The notes below the pieces were generated by a model. It was given only the letters and a program-made list of their open reading frames with translations. It was not told where the DNA came from and did no database searches. Below, piece after piece: positions 57,604 through 64,000 of a stretch of DNA of 64,000 nt. The position numbers and the translations under genes were made by a program. Within the stretch, counting starts at the first letter, position 1, and every line of letters begins with the position of its first letter. Source of the DNA: Blastococcus colisei (GTDB lineage Bacteria; Actinomycetota; Actinomycetes; Mycobacteriales; Geodermatophilaceae); the NCBI RefSeq assembly GCF_006717095.1, contig NZ_VFQE01000002.1:744001-808000 (forward strand), given 5' to 3'.

Positions 57604-59208
57604 TCACCCACCGGCGCCCCCAGCGGTGACGTCGACGGTGACCGCCTCCGTCGTGCCGAAGCTCGGGACGAGCATCGAGTGCTTGCCGGGCCCGCCGGCC
57701 ACCATGACGAGCAGGCTCTCGGGCCCGTCGAGCATGGGGACAACGGCGTCGTCGGGCACGCCCGCGAACACGTGCGGAGCCGTGCGCCGATAGCGGTCGA
57801 GGTTGCCCTCGGAGACGCCGGCCAGGCTGACCCTGGCGCGCGGGTGGGCGTGCACGGCCTCCTGGATCCGGCGCCGGTCGTAGCCCTCGCGGGCGAGGAC
57901 CTCGGCGTGCTCCGGCCCCAGGACGAGCAGCATCTGTCCGCGCAGGTACAGGTTGTTGCTGCCCAGGGTGGCCACGGTTCCGGCGATCGTGTTGAGGATG
58001 CCGGCGGCGTCGGTGCTGCCGTGGTCGTTGATGTTGTGCGGGCCCTCACCGCCGAAGAGGGTGACCGCGCCCGACGCTCCCCCTCCCCGCTCCTCGTGGA
58101 AGGTGGCGAACGGCGAGCCGGCCGCGTTCTCGGCGATGCAGTAGGCGTACTTGCCCGGCGTCCCGTGGGTGGCCCGGTCGGTCTCCCCCGGCCGCGCCTC
58201 GCCGATGTTCTGCAGCACGAGCCGCAGTGCGCGCCCCACACCGGCGTTGGCCCGGTTGCCCTGGCCGAACACGTTCGGGCCGCTGTTGAAGCCCAGCCGC
58301 TCGACGACCGGGCCGTGCACCACCACGAGCGGGGTGACGGGGTGGGTGGTCGTGGTGAGCGCCTGCAGGTTGAGGCGCGGGTCGAGCGCGGCCTCGACCG
58401 CCGCCACGACCACCGGCGTCAGCTCCGGCGGGCAGCCGGCCATGACGGCGTTGGCCGCGATCGCACCCACCGTGGCGCCCCGGTTGGACGGGGGCACGAG
58501 CCCCACGACCGCGCCGGCGTCGCGTCCCGTGGCCGCCACCGCACGCGCCACCAGCTCCTCGGTCGGCGGCACCATCGGCAGGCCGTCGCTCCACCGTCGT
58601 CCCTCGGCGAAGCCCAGGAACTCCAGCACGTCGCCCGGGGCATCGTGCACGGCGGGCGCGGACACGGTCACCACCTCCTCCGGCGAGGACAGCAGCGCGT
58701 CGGCGACGCGGTCGACCGCAGCCGCCAGCGCGTCGTCGAGCTGCTCGGGCTCCACCCCACCGATCGGGTGCGGGATCGTGACGACCGCCATCGATTCGAT
58801 GCCTTCCTGGCGGGCGACCGCCCGCGCCAGAGGCAGGAACGAGTCGGTGGCGATCATGACCGTGGGGATTCCGCGGCGTTCGAGCTCAGCTGAGTCATGG
58901 ACACTCCACGACGTGCAGGAGCCCTAGTCACCGACGCCCACGATGGCGGCGTCGAAGTTGCGGAACCGGTCGAGCACGTCTGCCTCGAAGGGGCGCGACG
59001 AGTTCGGCTTCTCGGCCCCGACGGGCTCCTGGGCGCCGAGGCGCTCGGCCAGGTGCCGGCCCAGCACGGTGACCACGTGCTCCGCATTCGGCTTGCCGTT
59101 GTTGAGGACGGCGATCCGTGCGCCGACCAGCGATGCGGGGCGCGACGCGGTGGCCAGCCGCTCGGTGGGGGGCTCACTGCCCGACGGGTCGACGATGCGA
59201 ACGACCAT
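57604..59208 (-). CDS. UGSC-family protein with in-frame TAG at the selenocysteine position (probable UAG-encoded selenoprotein)
   Basis: Read through one TAG (58924-58926), the gene encodes 534 residues from the ATG at 59206-59208, which follows GGAGAG. Residues around the TAG are AAIVGVGD-[TAG]-GSCTSWSVHDS, the UGSC motif in which the first residue is selenocysteine or Cys in homologues; the TAG is codon 95. Both sides are coding: upstream GARIAVLNNGKPNAEHVV, downstream ELERRGIPTVMIATDSF in the same frame, then a long C-terminal region (RRWSDGLPMVPPTEEL, GFNSGPNVFGQGNRANAGVG, GGEGPHNINDHGSTDAAG). TAG would need two base changes from TGA, TGC or TGT. UAG-directed Sec insertion is known in Geodermatophilus and Blastococcus. 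TAG still ends menB, the aldehyde dehydrogenase and the GntR gene here, so decoding must be context-dependent. Function of the family is unknown; tctCBA follow. Confidence 0.8.
58885..58923 (-). promoter_or_regulatory. Candidate SECIS region directly after the TAG
   Basis: In mRNA sense the bases after TAG can form two competing small stems. One is GAGT (58906-58903) with ACTC (58895-58892) around a 7-base loop starting GUCC, 17 bases after the TAG, close to the spacing of bacterial SECIS hairpins. The other is a proximal stem with CAC (58915-58913) pairing GTG (58909-58907) and CTC pairing GAG. A palindrome CTCAGCTGAG lies at 58894-58885. No stem is strong; only the position is suggestive. 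Confidence 0.35.
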
Positions 59209-59295
59209 CCCGGGACTCTCCGTTCCGTGCGCGATCGCGCACCTGCTCGGCGCTTCACGGTGCAGTGCACCGGACCATGCGGTGCCTGTAAACGC

Positions 59296-59305
59296 TATAG
59301 GATGT
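59296..59305 (-). promoter_or_regulatory. ACATCCTATA site upstream of the UGSC-family gene
   Basis: On the minus strand the site reads ACATCCTATA, matching 9 of 10 bases of the core ACATCCTGTA in the shared motif at 42212 and 52440. It lies about 90 bases before the start of the UGSC-family gene. The interval 59306-59439 shows no further gene or clear signal. Confidence 0.35.
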
Positions 59306-59439
59306 ATGTGATGCGGACAACAAGTCGATAGCAAGCCGTGATACGGATTCGGCCCGTGCCGATTCGGTTCGGGCGACCGCGGAGGAGGAGGCGGCGGCGC
59401 GGACGCCGGTCCGGAGATCTGTTCGATCAGCAGCGGTGG

Positions 59440-59455
59440 TTGTATCTTATATAGG
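59440..59455 (+). promoter_or_regulatory. AT-rich site upstream of the GntR regulator gene
   Basis: TTGTATCTTATATAGG is an AT-rich island in GC-rich DNA, 108 bases before the GntR start. It contains a good -10-like TATATAG and shares the TTGYAT-N3-ATAT pattern with two other sites, so it could also be a GntR operator. Confidence 0.35.
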
Positions 59456-59562
59456 CCGACAGGCCCGCGTCCGTGTAACCGCGCGCGTGACGGGGCGGCC
59501 GGTACGAGCCGGCCGCCCTCACCGAGGTCGGGTGCAGGGACGACGACCAGGACGGTGCCGGG

Positions 59563-60225
59563 ATGACCGAGACGAACGTGACGCAGGAACAGGCGCTGAC
59601 GGGCCCTCCGCTGAGCAAGACCGAGTACGTCCTCAAGCGGCTCCGCGAGGACATCGCCAGCGGCGTCGTCGTCCCCGGCACCTCGCTCCGGCAGAGCGAG
59701 ATCGCAGCCCGCTACGGCGTCAGCGCCACCCCCGTCCGCGAGGCACTACGGCTGCTCGAGGCGGGCGGCACGATCAGCTACGCCCCGCACCGCGGCGCCA
59801 CGGTGCGCGAGCTCTCGCCACAGCGCGTCCAGGACGTCTACCTGCTGCGTGCCGAGATCGAGGCGCTGGCCACCGCCGTGGCGTGCGAGCGCATGACCGA
59901 CGAGCAGTTCAGCCGGATCGAGGCAGTCCACGAGGAGATCCGGGGATACCGGGGTGGTAGCGGGGAGGACCTCGCCGTCCTCAACCGCCGGCTGCACTTC
60001 ACGATCTACCACGCGGGCTCGGAACTGATCGCCTCGCACGCATCGAGCCTGTGGTCGCTGTTCCCGCCGCGCGTCACGATCTGGGCCGACCCCGACGCGG
60101 CGCAGGCGCTGGCCGCCGACCACGACGAGATCATCGCGGCGCTCCGCGACCGCGACGCCAAGCGGGCGCAGGACCGCGCCCGTGACCACGTGCTGCACGC
60201 GGCGAAGCTGCGCGAGCACCTCTAG
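59563..60225 (+). CDS. GntR family transcriptional regulator, FCD subfamily
   Basis: The 220-residue regulator has an N-terminal winged helix (SKTEYVLKRLREDIASGVVV, LRQSEIAARYGVSATPVREA, LRLLEAGGTISYAPHRGATV) and a C-terminal FCD ligand domain, with the metal-binding RRLHFTIYHAG and DHDEIIAALRDRDA histidines. FCD regulators bind organic acids. It lies opposite the UGSC-tctCBA operon and beside MmgE/PrpD genes, so it is the probable sensor of the carboxylate handled there. It ends in TAG. Its start has only a weak ribosome site. Confidence 0.9.
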   Translation: MTETNVTQEQALTGPPLSKTEYVLKRLREDIASGVVVPGTSLRQSEIAARYGVSATPVREALRLLEAGGTISYAPHRGATVRELSPQRVQDVYLLRAEIEALATAVACERMTDEQFSRIEAVHEEIRGYRGGSGEDLAVLNRRLHFTIYHAGSELIASHASSLWSLFPPRVTIWADPDAAQALAADHDEIIAALRDRDAKRAQDRARDHVLHAAKLREHL

Positions 60226-60301
60226 GAGAGACTTCCTGCCCTGCACCGCTCGCACGCTCGCGGTGGGACCTGCAGGAGGCCACACCAGAACAGGAGCAGT
60301 C

Positions 60302-60553
60302 ATGTCCGCGGACGCCGCCCTTCCCACCGCCAGGACCGAGGCCGAGCAGGAACTCACCGCGATGCTCGACGACGGTGTGAGCGTCGAACTCGCCGACGTC
60401 GAGGCGGGGGTCTACGAGCTGCGCCTGTCGTTCGACGACGCGGCGTGCGCGGACTGCCTGGTGCCCGAGCCCACGCTGATCGCGATCGCGACCGACGCCC
60501 TCGAGCGCCGGGGTGCGCCCGTCAGTGCCATGACGGTGCTGCGGCCGGCCTGA
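60302..60553 (+). CDS. Small conserved-looking protein with CxxC motif
   Basis: The 83-residue product starts at an ATG after GGAGCAG. It has an acidic N-terminal helix, a beta segment (GVYELRLSFDDAACADCLVP) holding a CADC pair and a C-terminal ALERRGAPVSAMTVLRP. The shape recalls a small metal-binding or NifU-like domain, but I do not recognise a family. It follows the GntR gene by 76 bases and faces the UGSC region, so it could be a thiol or metal partner of that system. Confidence 0.6.
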   Translation: MSADAALPTARTEAEQELTAMLDDGVSVELADVEAGVYELRLSFDDAACADCLVPEPTLIAIATDALERRGAPVSAMTVLRPA

Positions 60554-60577
60554 CGCCGGTTCCGCCTGACGATCGAT

Positions 60578-60591
60578 CCTGTCGGGACAGG
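60578..60591. terminator. Short hairpin between convergent genes
   Basis: CCTGTC (60578-60583) pairs with GACAGG (60586-60591), loop GG or four bases in practice. It lies between the convergent small CxxC gene and the Ldh2-type gene, where a two-way terminator is expected. Confidence 0.45.
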
Positions 60592-60601
60592 CCTCTCAGC
60601 C

Positions 60602-61684
60602 TCAGCCGATGGGATCGGTGAGGAGGAACGGCGTCCCGGCGCGCTCGCACACGCCGCGCAGCTGGGTGTGCAGCACCTCCGGGACCGGGACGCCGTCGCG
60701 CCGACGCTCCGCCCGGGAGGCCGCCTCGGGGTCTCCGGGCACCAGCACCGGGAGCTCCGGGTCGACCGGCGGGGTGGCGCGCAGCGTGTCGATCAGGTCG
60801 TCCATGTCATCGAGGAAGGCGCCCGCGTCGCGGAAGGCCGCAGGGTCCAGGGCCAGGAAGAAGTGCCCGATGTCCTCGGGATCGCCGGGGGAACGGAGAG
60901 CGCCGAACGACGCCCCGGACAGCGTGGCGGCCAGCACCTGCACCATCACAGCGAGGCCGTAGCCCTTGTGGCTGGACATCTCGGCCGTGCCGCCGAGGGG
61001 CGTGAGCCCGCCCTCGTCCCGGTTGCGCAGCACGTCCATGGCCTCGTGCGGATCGCGGACCGGCACGCCGGCGCCGTCCAGGACCCATCCCGCCGGCAGC
61101 GGCCGATCCGCGTAGCCGTGCACCTTCACCTTGTTGACCGCCACCGTGCTCGTCGACATGTCCAGCACGAAGGGGGCGTTGCGGCGGGCCGGCGCGGCGA
61201 ACGCCAGCGGGTTGGTGGCCAACCGGGCAACCGCGCCGCGCGTCGGTGGCACGCAGACCGTCCGCGCCGACGAGGTCACCAGACCGATGAGCCCCCGCCC
61301 GGCTGCGAGGCGCGCGTAGTAGCCGGTCGCCCCGAAGTGGTGCGAGTTGCGCACTGCGACGGTGCCGACGCCGTGCTCCGCCGCCTTGTCGCAGGCCAGT
61401 CCCATGGCCGCGACCGCGACGGGATGCCCGAGGCCTCCCCCGGCGTCGACGACCGCGGTCACGTCGTTCTGCCGGACCGTCGTCGGCTGCACATCGAGCA
61501 CGAGGTCCCCGCGACCGCGCAGCGACTCGTACGTGGGCAGCATCGAGATCCCGTGGGAGTCGATACCGGCCAGATCCGCGTCGACCATGACCTCGGCCGC
61601 CGTGGTGGCGGCGTGCGGAGGCAGTCCCCACGCCGCCAGCACGCCCCGGGCCTGCTCCTCCAGCGCCGCCGCCGGAAATCTCAT
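60602..61684 (-). CDS. Ldh2/YlbC-type malate/lactate dehydrogenase family protein, 2
   Basis: The 360-residue protein has the Ldh2 fold: ADLAGIDSHGISMLPTYESL, VGTVAVRNSHHFGATGYYAR with the catalytic His, NPLAFAAPARRNAPFVLDMS, SSHKGYGLAVMVQVLAATLS and a C-terminal VPVPEVLHTQLRGVCERAGT. It interconverts a 2-hydroxy and a 2-oxo acid. It starts at an ATG after AAGGTGA, 61 bases after the MmgE/PrpD stop, and is the last gene of this set. It is a paralogue of the protein at 26154-27209. Confidence 0.9.
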   Translation of the reverse strand: MRFPAAALEEQARGVLAAWGLPPHAATTAAEVMVDADLAGIDSHGISMLPTYESLRGRGDLVLDVQPTTVRQNDVTAVVDAGGGLGHPVAVAAMGLACDKAAEHGVGTVAVRNSHHFGATGYYARLAAGRGLIGLVTSSARTVCVPPTRGAVARLATNPLAFAAPARRNAPFVLDMSTSTVAVNKVKVHGYADRPLPAGWVLDGAGVPVRDPHEAMDVLRNRDEGGLTPLGGTAEMSSHKGYGLAVMVQVLAATLSGASFGALRSPGDPEDIGHFFLALDPAAFRDAGAFLDDMDDLIDTLRATPPVDPELPVLVPGDPEAASRAERRRDGVPVPEVLHTQLRGVCERAGTPFLLTDPIG

Positions 61685-61745
61685 GACGTCACCTTCTTCT
61701 GCATCTCCCGGTCGGTCTCCGCAGGCGAGCCGGCCACGGCCCTGC

Positions 61746-63158
61746 TCAGTCCTTCCACAGCCGGCGCAGGGACGACACCTCGGTCGTCCCGTCCATCGCC
61801 CAGACGGCGTCGCACAGTTCCCGGGCCCGGTCGTCGCCGAGCACCGGTGCCATCAGGTCGAAGCACTTCGCGTCCACCTCCGCCCGCGTCATCGGGTTGT
61901 CGAAGGTGCCGCGGACGGCGTCCACGTGGACCCGTCGGCGCCGGCCGTCGCGCAGTTCCAGGTCGAGGAAGGCCTGCCGCGAGGGCATGGCCGCCGTCAT
62001 CTCGTCGTCCCCGTGCAGGTGCACGCGACCGCGCACGTCCAGAACCGCCGGATCGGCCATCCGCTCCTGGTCGTGCGCCGACACGAAGGTGACGTTCCGG
62101 TCCACCAGCATCAGCGCGCACAGGTGCTGCAGGCAGATGTTGGCCATGTCCCTGTCGTTCACCGTCACCGCGCCGTGATGGGCGACCCGGACATCGAGCC
62201 GGGTGACGTGGTCGGCTCGCAGCCCTTCCTCGTGGACGAGCGCGAACAGCCCGTCCAGCGGGGCCTGGATCGGGGAGCCCACCGACCACCGCTTGATGTT
62301 CGTGTTCATGATCTCGAAGGTCTCGCCGAGCCCCTCGAGCAGCCGCTCCGGCACCGGCGGCCGGCCGATGCGCCCCGACTCGTCGTAGGCCAGGAAGAAG
62401 TTGCGCTGACCGGAGAAGACGTCCTCCACCCCGGTGAAACCGTGCTGGACCATCGTCGCCGCGGCGACCCCGTTCCGGGCCGGCATGCCCCCGAAGTCGA
62501 AGGCCTTCTCGACGTGGTCGGGGTCGCGCATCCAGCACGCGACACCGGAGGCCTGCTGCGCGGTGTAGGAGAGCAGGTGGCGCACGCCCCGGTCCCCCAG
62601 GCGGGCGAGGGCACCAGCGGCCACGGCCGAGCCGAACATGGGGCCGAAGCTGTGCGTCGAGTGCCCCGCGTCGCGAAAGTCGTAGGCGTGCAGCGCCAGC
62701 GTCATGCGGCAGCCCACGTCGTAGCCGAGGGCGACCGCGCGCAGCAGCTCGGCACCCGACGATCCGCACCGCTGCGCCATCGCCAGGGCCGCCGGGACCA
62801 CCGCGCACCCGGGATGGGTGAGCGATGCGGCGTGCGAGTCGTCGGTCTCGTCGGCGTGCGCCAACATCCCGCCGGCCAGCGCGGCATTGGTCGCGGTCGT
62901 GACCAGCCCGGTGCCCGGCACCGACGCCTCCACCGTTCCGCCCTGCGAGGTGACGTAGGAGATCGCCTGCGTCCCCGGGAACAGGTGCGCTCCGGACACC
63001 ATCGCGGCGATGGTGTCGAGGACGTGGTGTCGGACCTTCTCCTCGACGACGTCGGGGAGCGGGGCGTCCGGCGCCGCGGCGCAGTAGGCGGCGAGCTGCT
63101 GCATCACCGGGGAGATGTCCGGCACGGGGGCCTCCTCGCGGGCGCTGTCGACGGTCAT
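61746..63158 (-). CDS. MmgE/PrpD family protein, 2
   Basis: The 470-residue protein starts at the ATG at 63156-63158. It has HHVLDTIAAMVSGAHLFPGT, GGMLAHADETDDSHAASLTH, HPGCAVVPAALAMAQRCG, YDVGCRMTLALHAYDFRDAG, STHSFGPMFGSAVAAG and a C-terminal NPMTRAEVDAKCFDLMAPVL. This is the 2-methylcitrate dehydratase/aconitate-decarboxylase-like fold. The ADETDDSHAASLTHPG region is the usual active-site area. It overlaps the stop of another MmgE/PrpD gene by 4 bases. Confidence 0.9.
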   Translation of the reverse strand: MTVDSAREEAPVPDISPVMQQLAAYCAAAPDAPLPDVVEEKVRHHVLDTIAAMVSGAHLFPGTQAISYVTSQGGTVEASVPGTGLVTTATNAALAGGMLAHADETDDSHAASLTHPGCAVVPAALAMAQRCGSSGAELLRAVALGYDVGCRMTLALHAYDFRDAGHSTHSFGPMFGSAVAAGALARLGDRGVRHLLSYTAQQASGVACWMRDPDHVEKAFDFGGMPARNGVAAATMVQHGFTGVEDVFSGQRNFFLAYDESGRIGRPPVPERLLEGLGETFEIMNTNIKRWSVGSPIQAPLDGLFALVHEEGLRADHVTRLDVRVAHHGAVTVNDRDMANICLQHLCALMLVDRNVTFVSAHDQERMADPAVLDVRGRVHLHGDDEMTAAMPSRQAFLDLELRDGRRRRVHVDAVRGTFDNPMTRAEVDAKCFDLMAPVLGDDRARELCDAVWAMDGTTEVSSLRRLWKD

Positions 63159-64000
63159 GCCTGCCACAGCCGGGCGGCCGGCTGGTCCTCGTCGTGGGCC
63201 AGGATCCGGGCGACGAGGTCGTCCGCGCGGGCGCCGAAGGTCGGCTCGAGCATCTGGACCCCCCGCCGCGCCAGCTCGTCGTCCGGTAGCGGCCGCCGGG
63301 CGTGGCCGCGTGGCCAGCGCACCTCGGCGGCACGCTGGGCGCCGTCCTCGGTGGTGACCTCGAGGCGCACCGGCATCTGCTCCGGGTAGCCGGCGGTCAG
63401 CTCCTCGTCGACGTCGACGCTCACGGCTGCCAGCAGCTTCGTCACGGCCGGGTCGTCCCACCGTCTCGGCACCGTGTCGACGTCCACCCGGCCGTGCACC
63501 AGGGCGAGGGCGGCGATGTAGGGCAGTGAGTGGTCGGCGGTCTCGGCCGACCGCGGAACCCACTTCTCGGGGTCGCCCATGATCTGCTTCGCCCGCGCGT
63601 AGGTCCGGATCGTGGCCTGCACCGGCGGAACACCGTCCAGCTGCCGGTGCAGGTCCAGGCCCACCTCGGCGACCGCCTGGCCGAGGTAGCCGACCGGGTA
63701 GACCTTGAGATGGGTGTCGAGGATGCGGCTGTGCTCGCGGCCGGCGCCGCGGAATGGCCACTGTTCGACCCACGTGGCCTCGTCCACGGCGAGGACCTGG
63801 AACCCCTGGTCCCCGGTGAAGGCGAGCGTCGGCCCGTGCGCCCCGGCGGCGGCCATGGCAACCGCCCGCAGCCCGGCCACGCCGGCCTCGGCGGCCGCCC
63901 AGCCCTTCCACATGGTGAGCTGACCTCGCCGGGTCTGCCGGGTGGCGATCCCCGACGAGGCCGCGATGGCGAACGCCTGGAGCGTGCATTCCGGGTCCAG
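63155..64000 (-). CDS. MmgE/PrpD family protein, 3 (5' partial)
   Basis: The frame stays open to the right edge of the window, so the start codon lies beyond 64000 and about 281 C-terminal residues are visible. The segment ECTLQAFAIAASSGIATRQT is the usual region before MWKGWAAAEAG. LKVYPVGYLGQAVAEV and the C-terminal NPMTRAE-like equivalent RRPLPDDELARRGVQMLEPT follow. The tail is shorter than in the next gene. The pair may form a heteromeric enzyme or act on two substrates. Confidence 0.85.
   Translation of the reverse strand: MDPECTLQAFAIAASSGIATRQTRRGQLTMWKGWAAAEAGVAGLRAVAMAAAGAHGPTLAFTGDQGFQVLAVDEATWVEQWPFRGAGREHSRILDTHLKVYPVGYLGQAVAEVGLDLHRQLDGVPPVQATIRTYARAKQIMGDPEKWVPRSAETADHSLPYIAALALVHGRVDVDTVPRRWDDPAVTKLLAAVSVDVDEELTAGYPEQMPVRLEVTTEDGAQRAAEVRWPRGHARRPLPDDELARRGVQMLEPTFGARADDLVARILAHDEDQPAARLWQA

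Noticed and set aside
57604-58857. A separate 417-residue gene starting after the TAG, with the upstream part a separate truncated gene
   Set aside because: The ATG at 58857 lies after the conserved GSCTSWSVHDS motif and has no good ribosome site; the upstream frame is continuous with it, so one gene with a read-through TAG fits better.
57604-59208. UGSC gene as a simple nonsense pseudogene
   Set aside because: The stop falls exactly on the Sec/Cys residue, needs two base changes from TGA, TGC or TGT, and the remaining frame shows no decay. I cannot exclude it without the genome's tRNA-Sec.
1-64000. Insertion sequences, integrase genes, tRNA genes or prophage genes marking an island
   Set aside because: I found none by eye; the accessory nature of the right part rests only on gene content.

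Overview
The window is high-GC DNA (roughly 73 percent by eye) with many GTG starts, strong AGGAGG-type ribosome sites and long runs of genes joined by 4-base ATGA or GTGA overlaps. Together with F420-type LLM oxidoreductases, an NDMA-dependent alcohol dehydrogenase, glucosyl-3-phosphoglycerate synthases and menaquinone genes this points to an actinobacterium, most likely Geodermatophilaceae (Blastococcus, Geodermatophilus or a relative). I saw no rRNA, tRNA, CRISPR array, insertion sequence or phage gene.

The left part (1-26 kb) is mostly chromosomal housekeeping and small-metabolite genes. It holds a partial alkaline-phosphatase-superfamily protein, a glucosylglycerate-type cluster (two gpgS paralogues, a GDPD phosphodiesterase and a GT4 glycosyltransferase), a decayed zinc alcohol dehydrogenase beside a Gfo/Idh/MocA oxidoreductase and a HAD phosphatase, and an NDMA-dependent alcohol dehydrogenase. 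Two TetR regulators, menB and a geranylgeranyl-reductase-like flavoprotein, a LOG-family protein, a SUV3-like RNA helicase with a zinc ribbon and Gly/Arg-rich tail, a CNNM/CorC membrane protein pair, a D-2-hydroxyacid dehydrogenase and an IclR regulator follow.

The right part (26-64 kb) is an accessory-looking carboxylic-acid and acyl-CoA catabolism region, almost all on the minus strand. Operon A (38.8 to 25.7 kb) has two orphan TctC binding proteins, LLM monooxygenase-like proteins, an enoyl-CoA hydratase, a thiolase/DUF35 pair, an adjacent pair of class III CoA-transferases of which only one keeps the catalytic Asp, MmgE/PrpD, acyl-CoA dehydrogenase and an Ldh2-type dehydrogenase. Operon B (52.4 to 43.3 kb) has three more CoA-transferases, a crotonase that has lost both catalytic glutamates, an SDR, an LLM protein, a double-hotdog thioesterase, a short citrate-synthase/citryl-CoA-lyase-like protein and an isopropylmalate-dehydrogenase-like protein. 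Operon C (59.2 to 54.4 kb) has a UGSC-family protein followed by a complete tripartite tricarboxylate transporter (tctC, tctB, tctA). The last 3.4 kb has an Ldh2-type dehydrogenase and two MmgE/PrpD proteins. A GntR regulator and a small CxxC protein lie between them on the plus strand.

The most remarkable feature is the UGSC-family gene at 57604-59208. Its reading frame is interrupted once, by a TAG codon exactly at the residue that is selenocysteine (or cysteine) in this family: Val-Gly-Asp-[TAG]-Gly-Ser-Cys. UAG-directed selenocysteine insertion has been reported for Geodermatophilus and Blastococcus, so this is best read as a UAG-encoded selenoprotein and not a pseudogene. It sits directly upstream of a TTT transporter, which suggests a role in uptake or processing of an unknown carboxylate. 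The tRNA-Sec, selA, selB and selD genes are not in this window.
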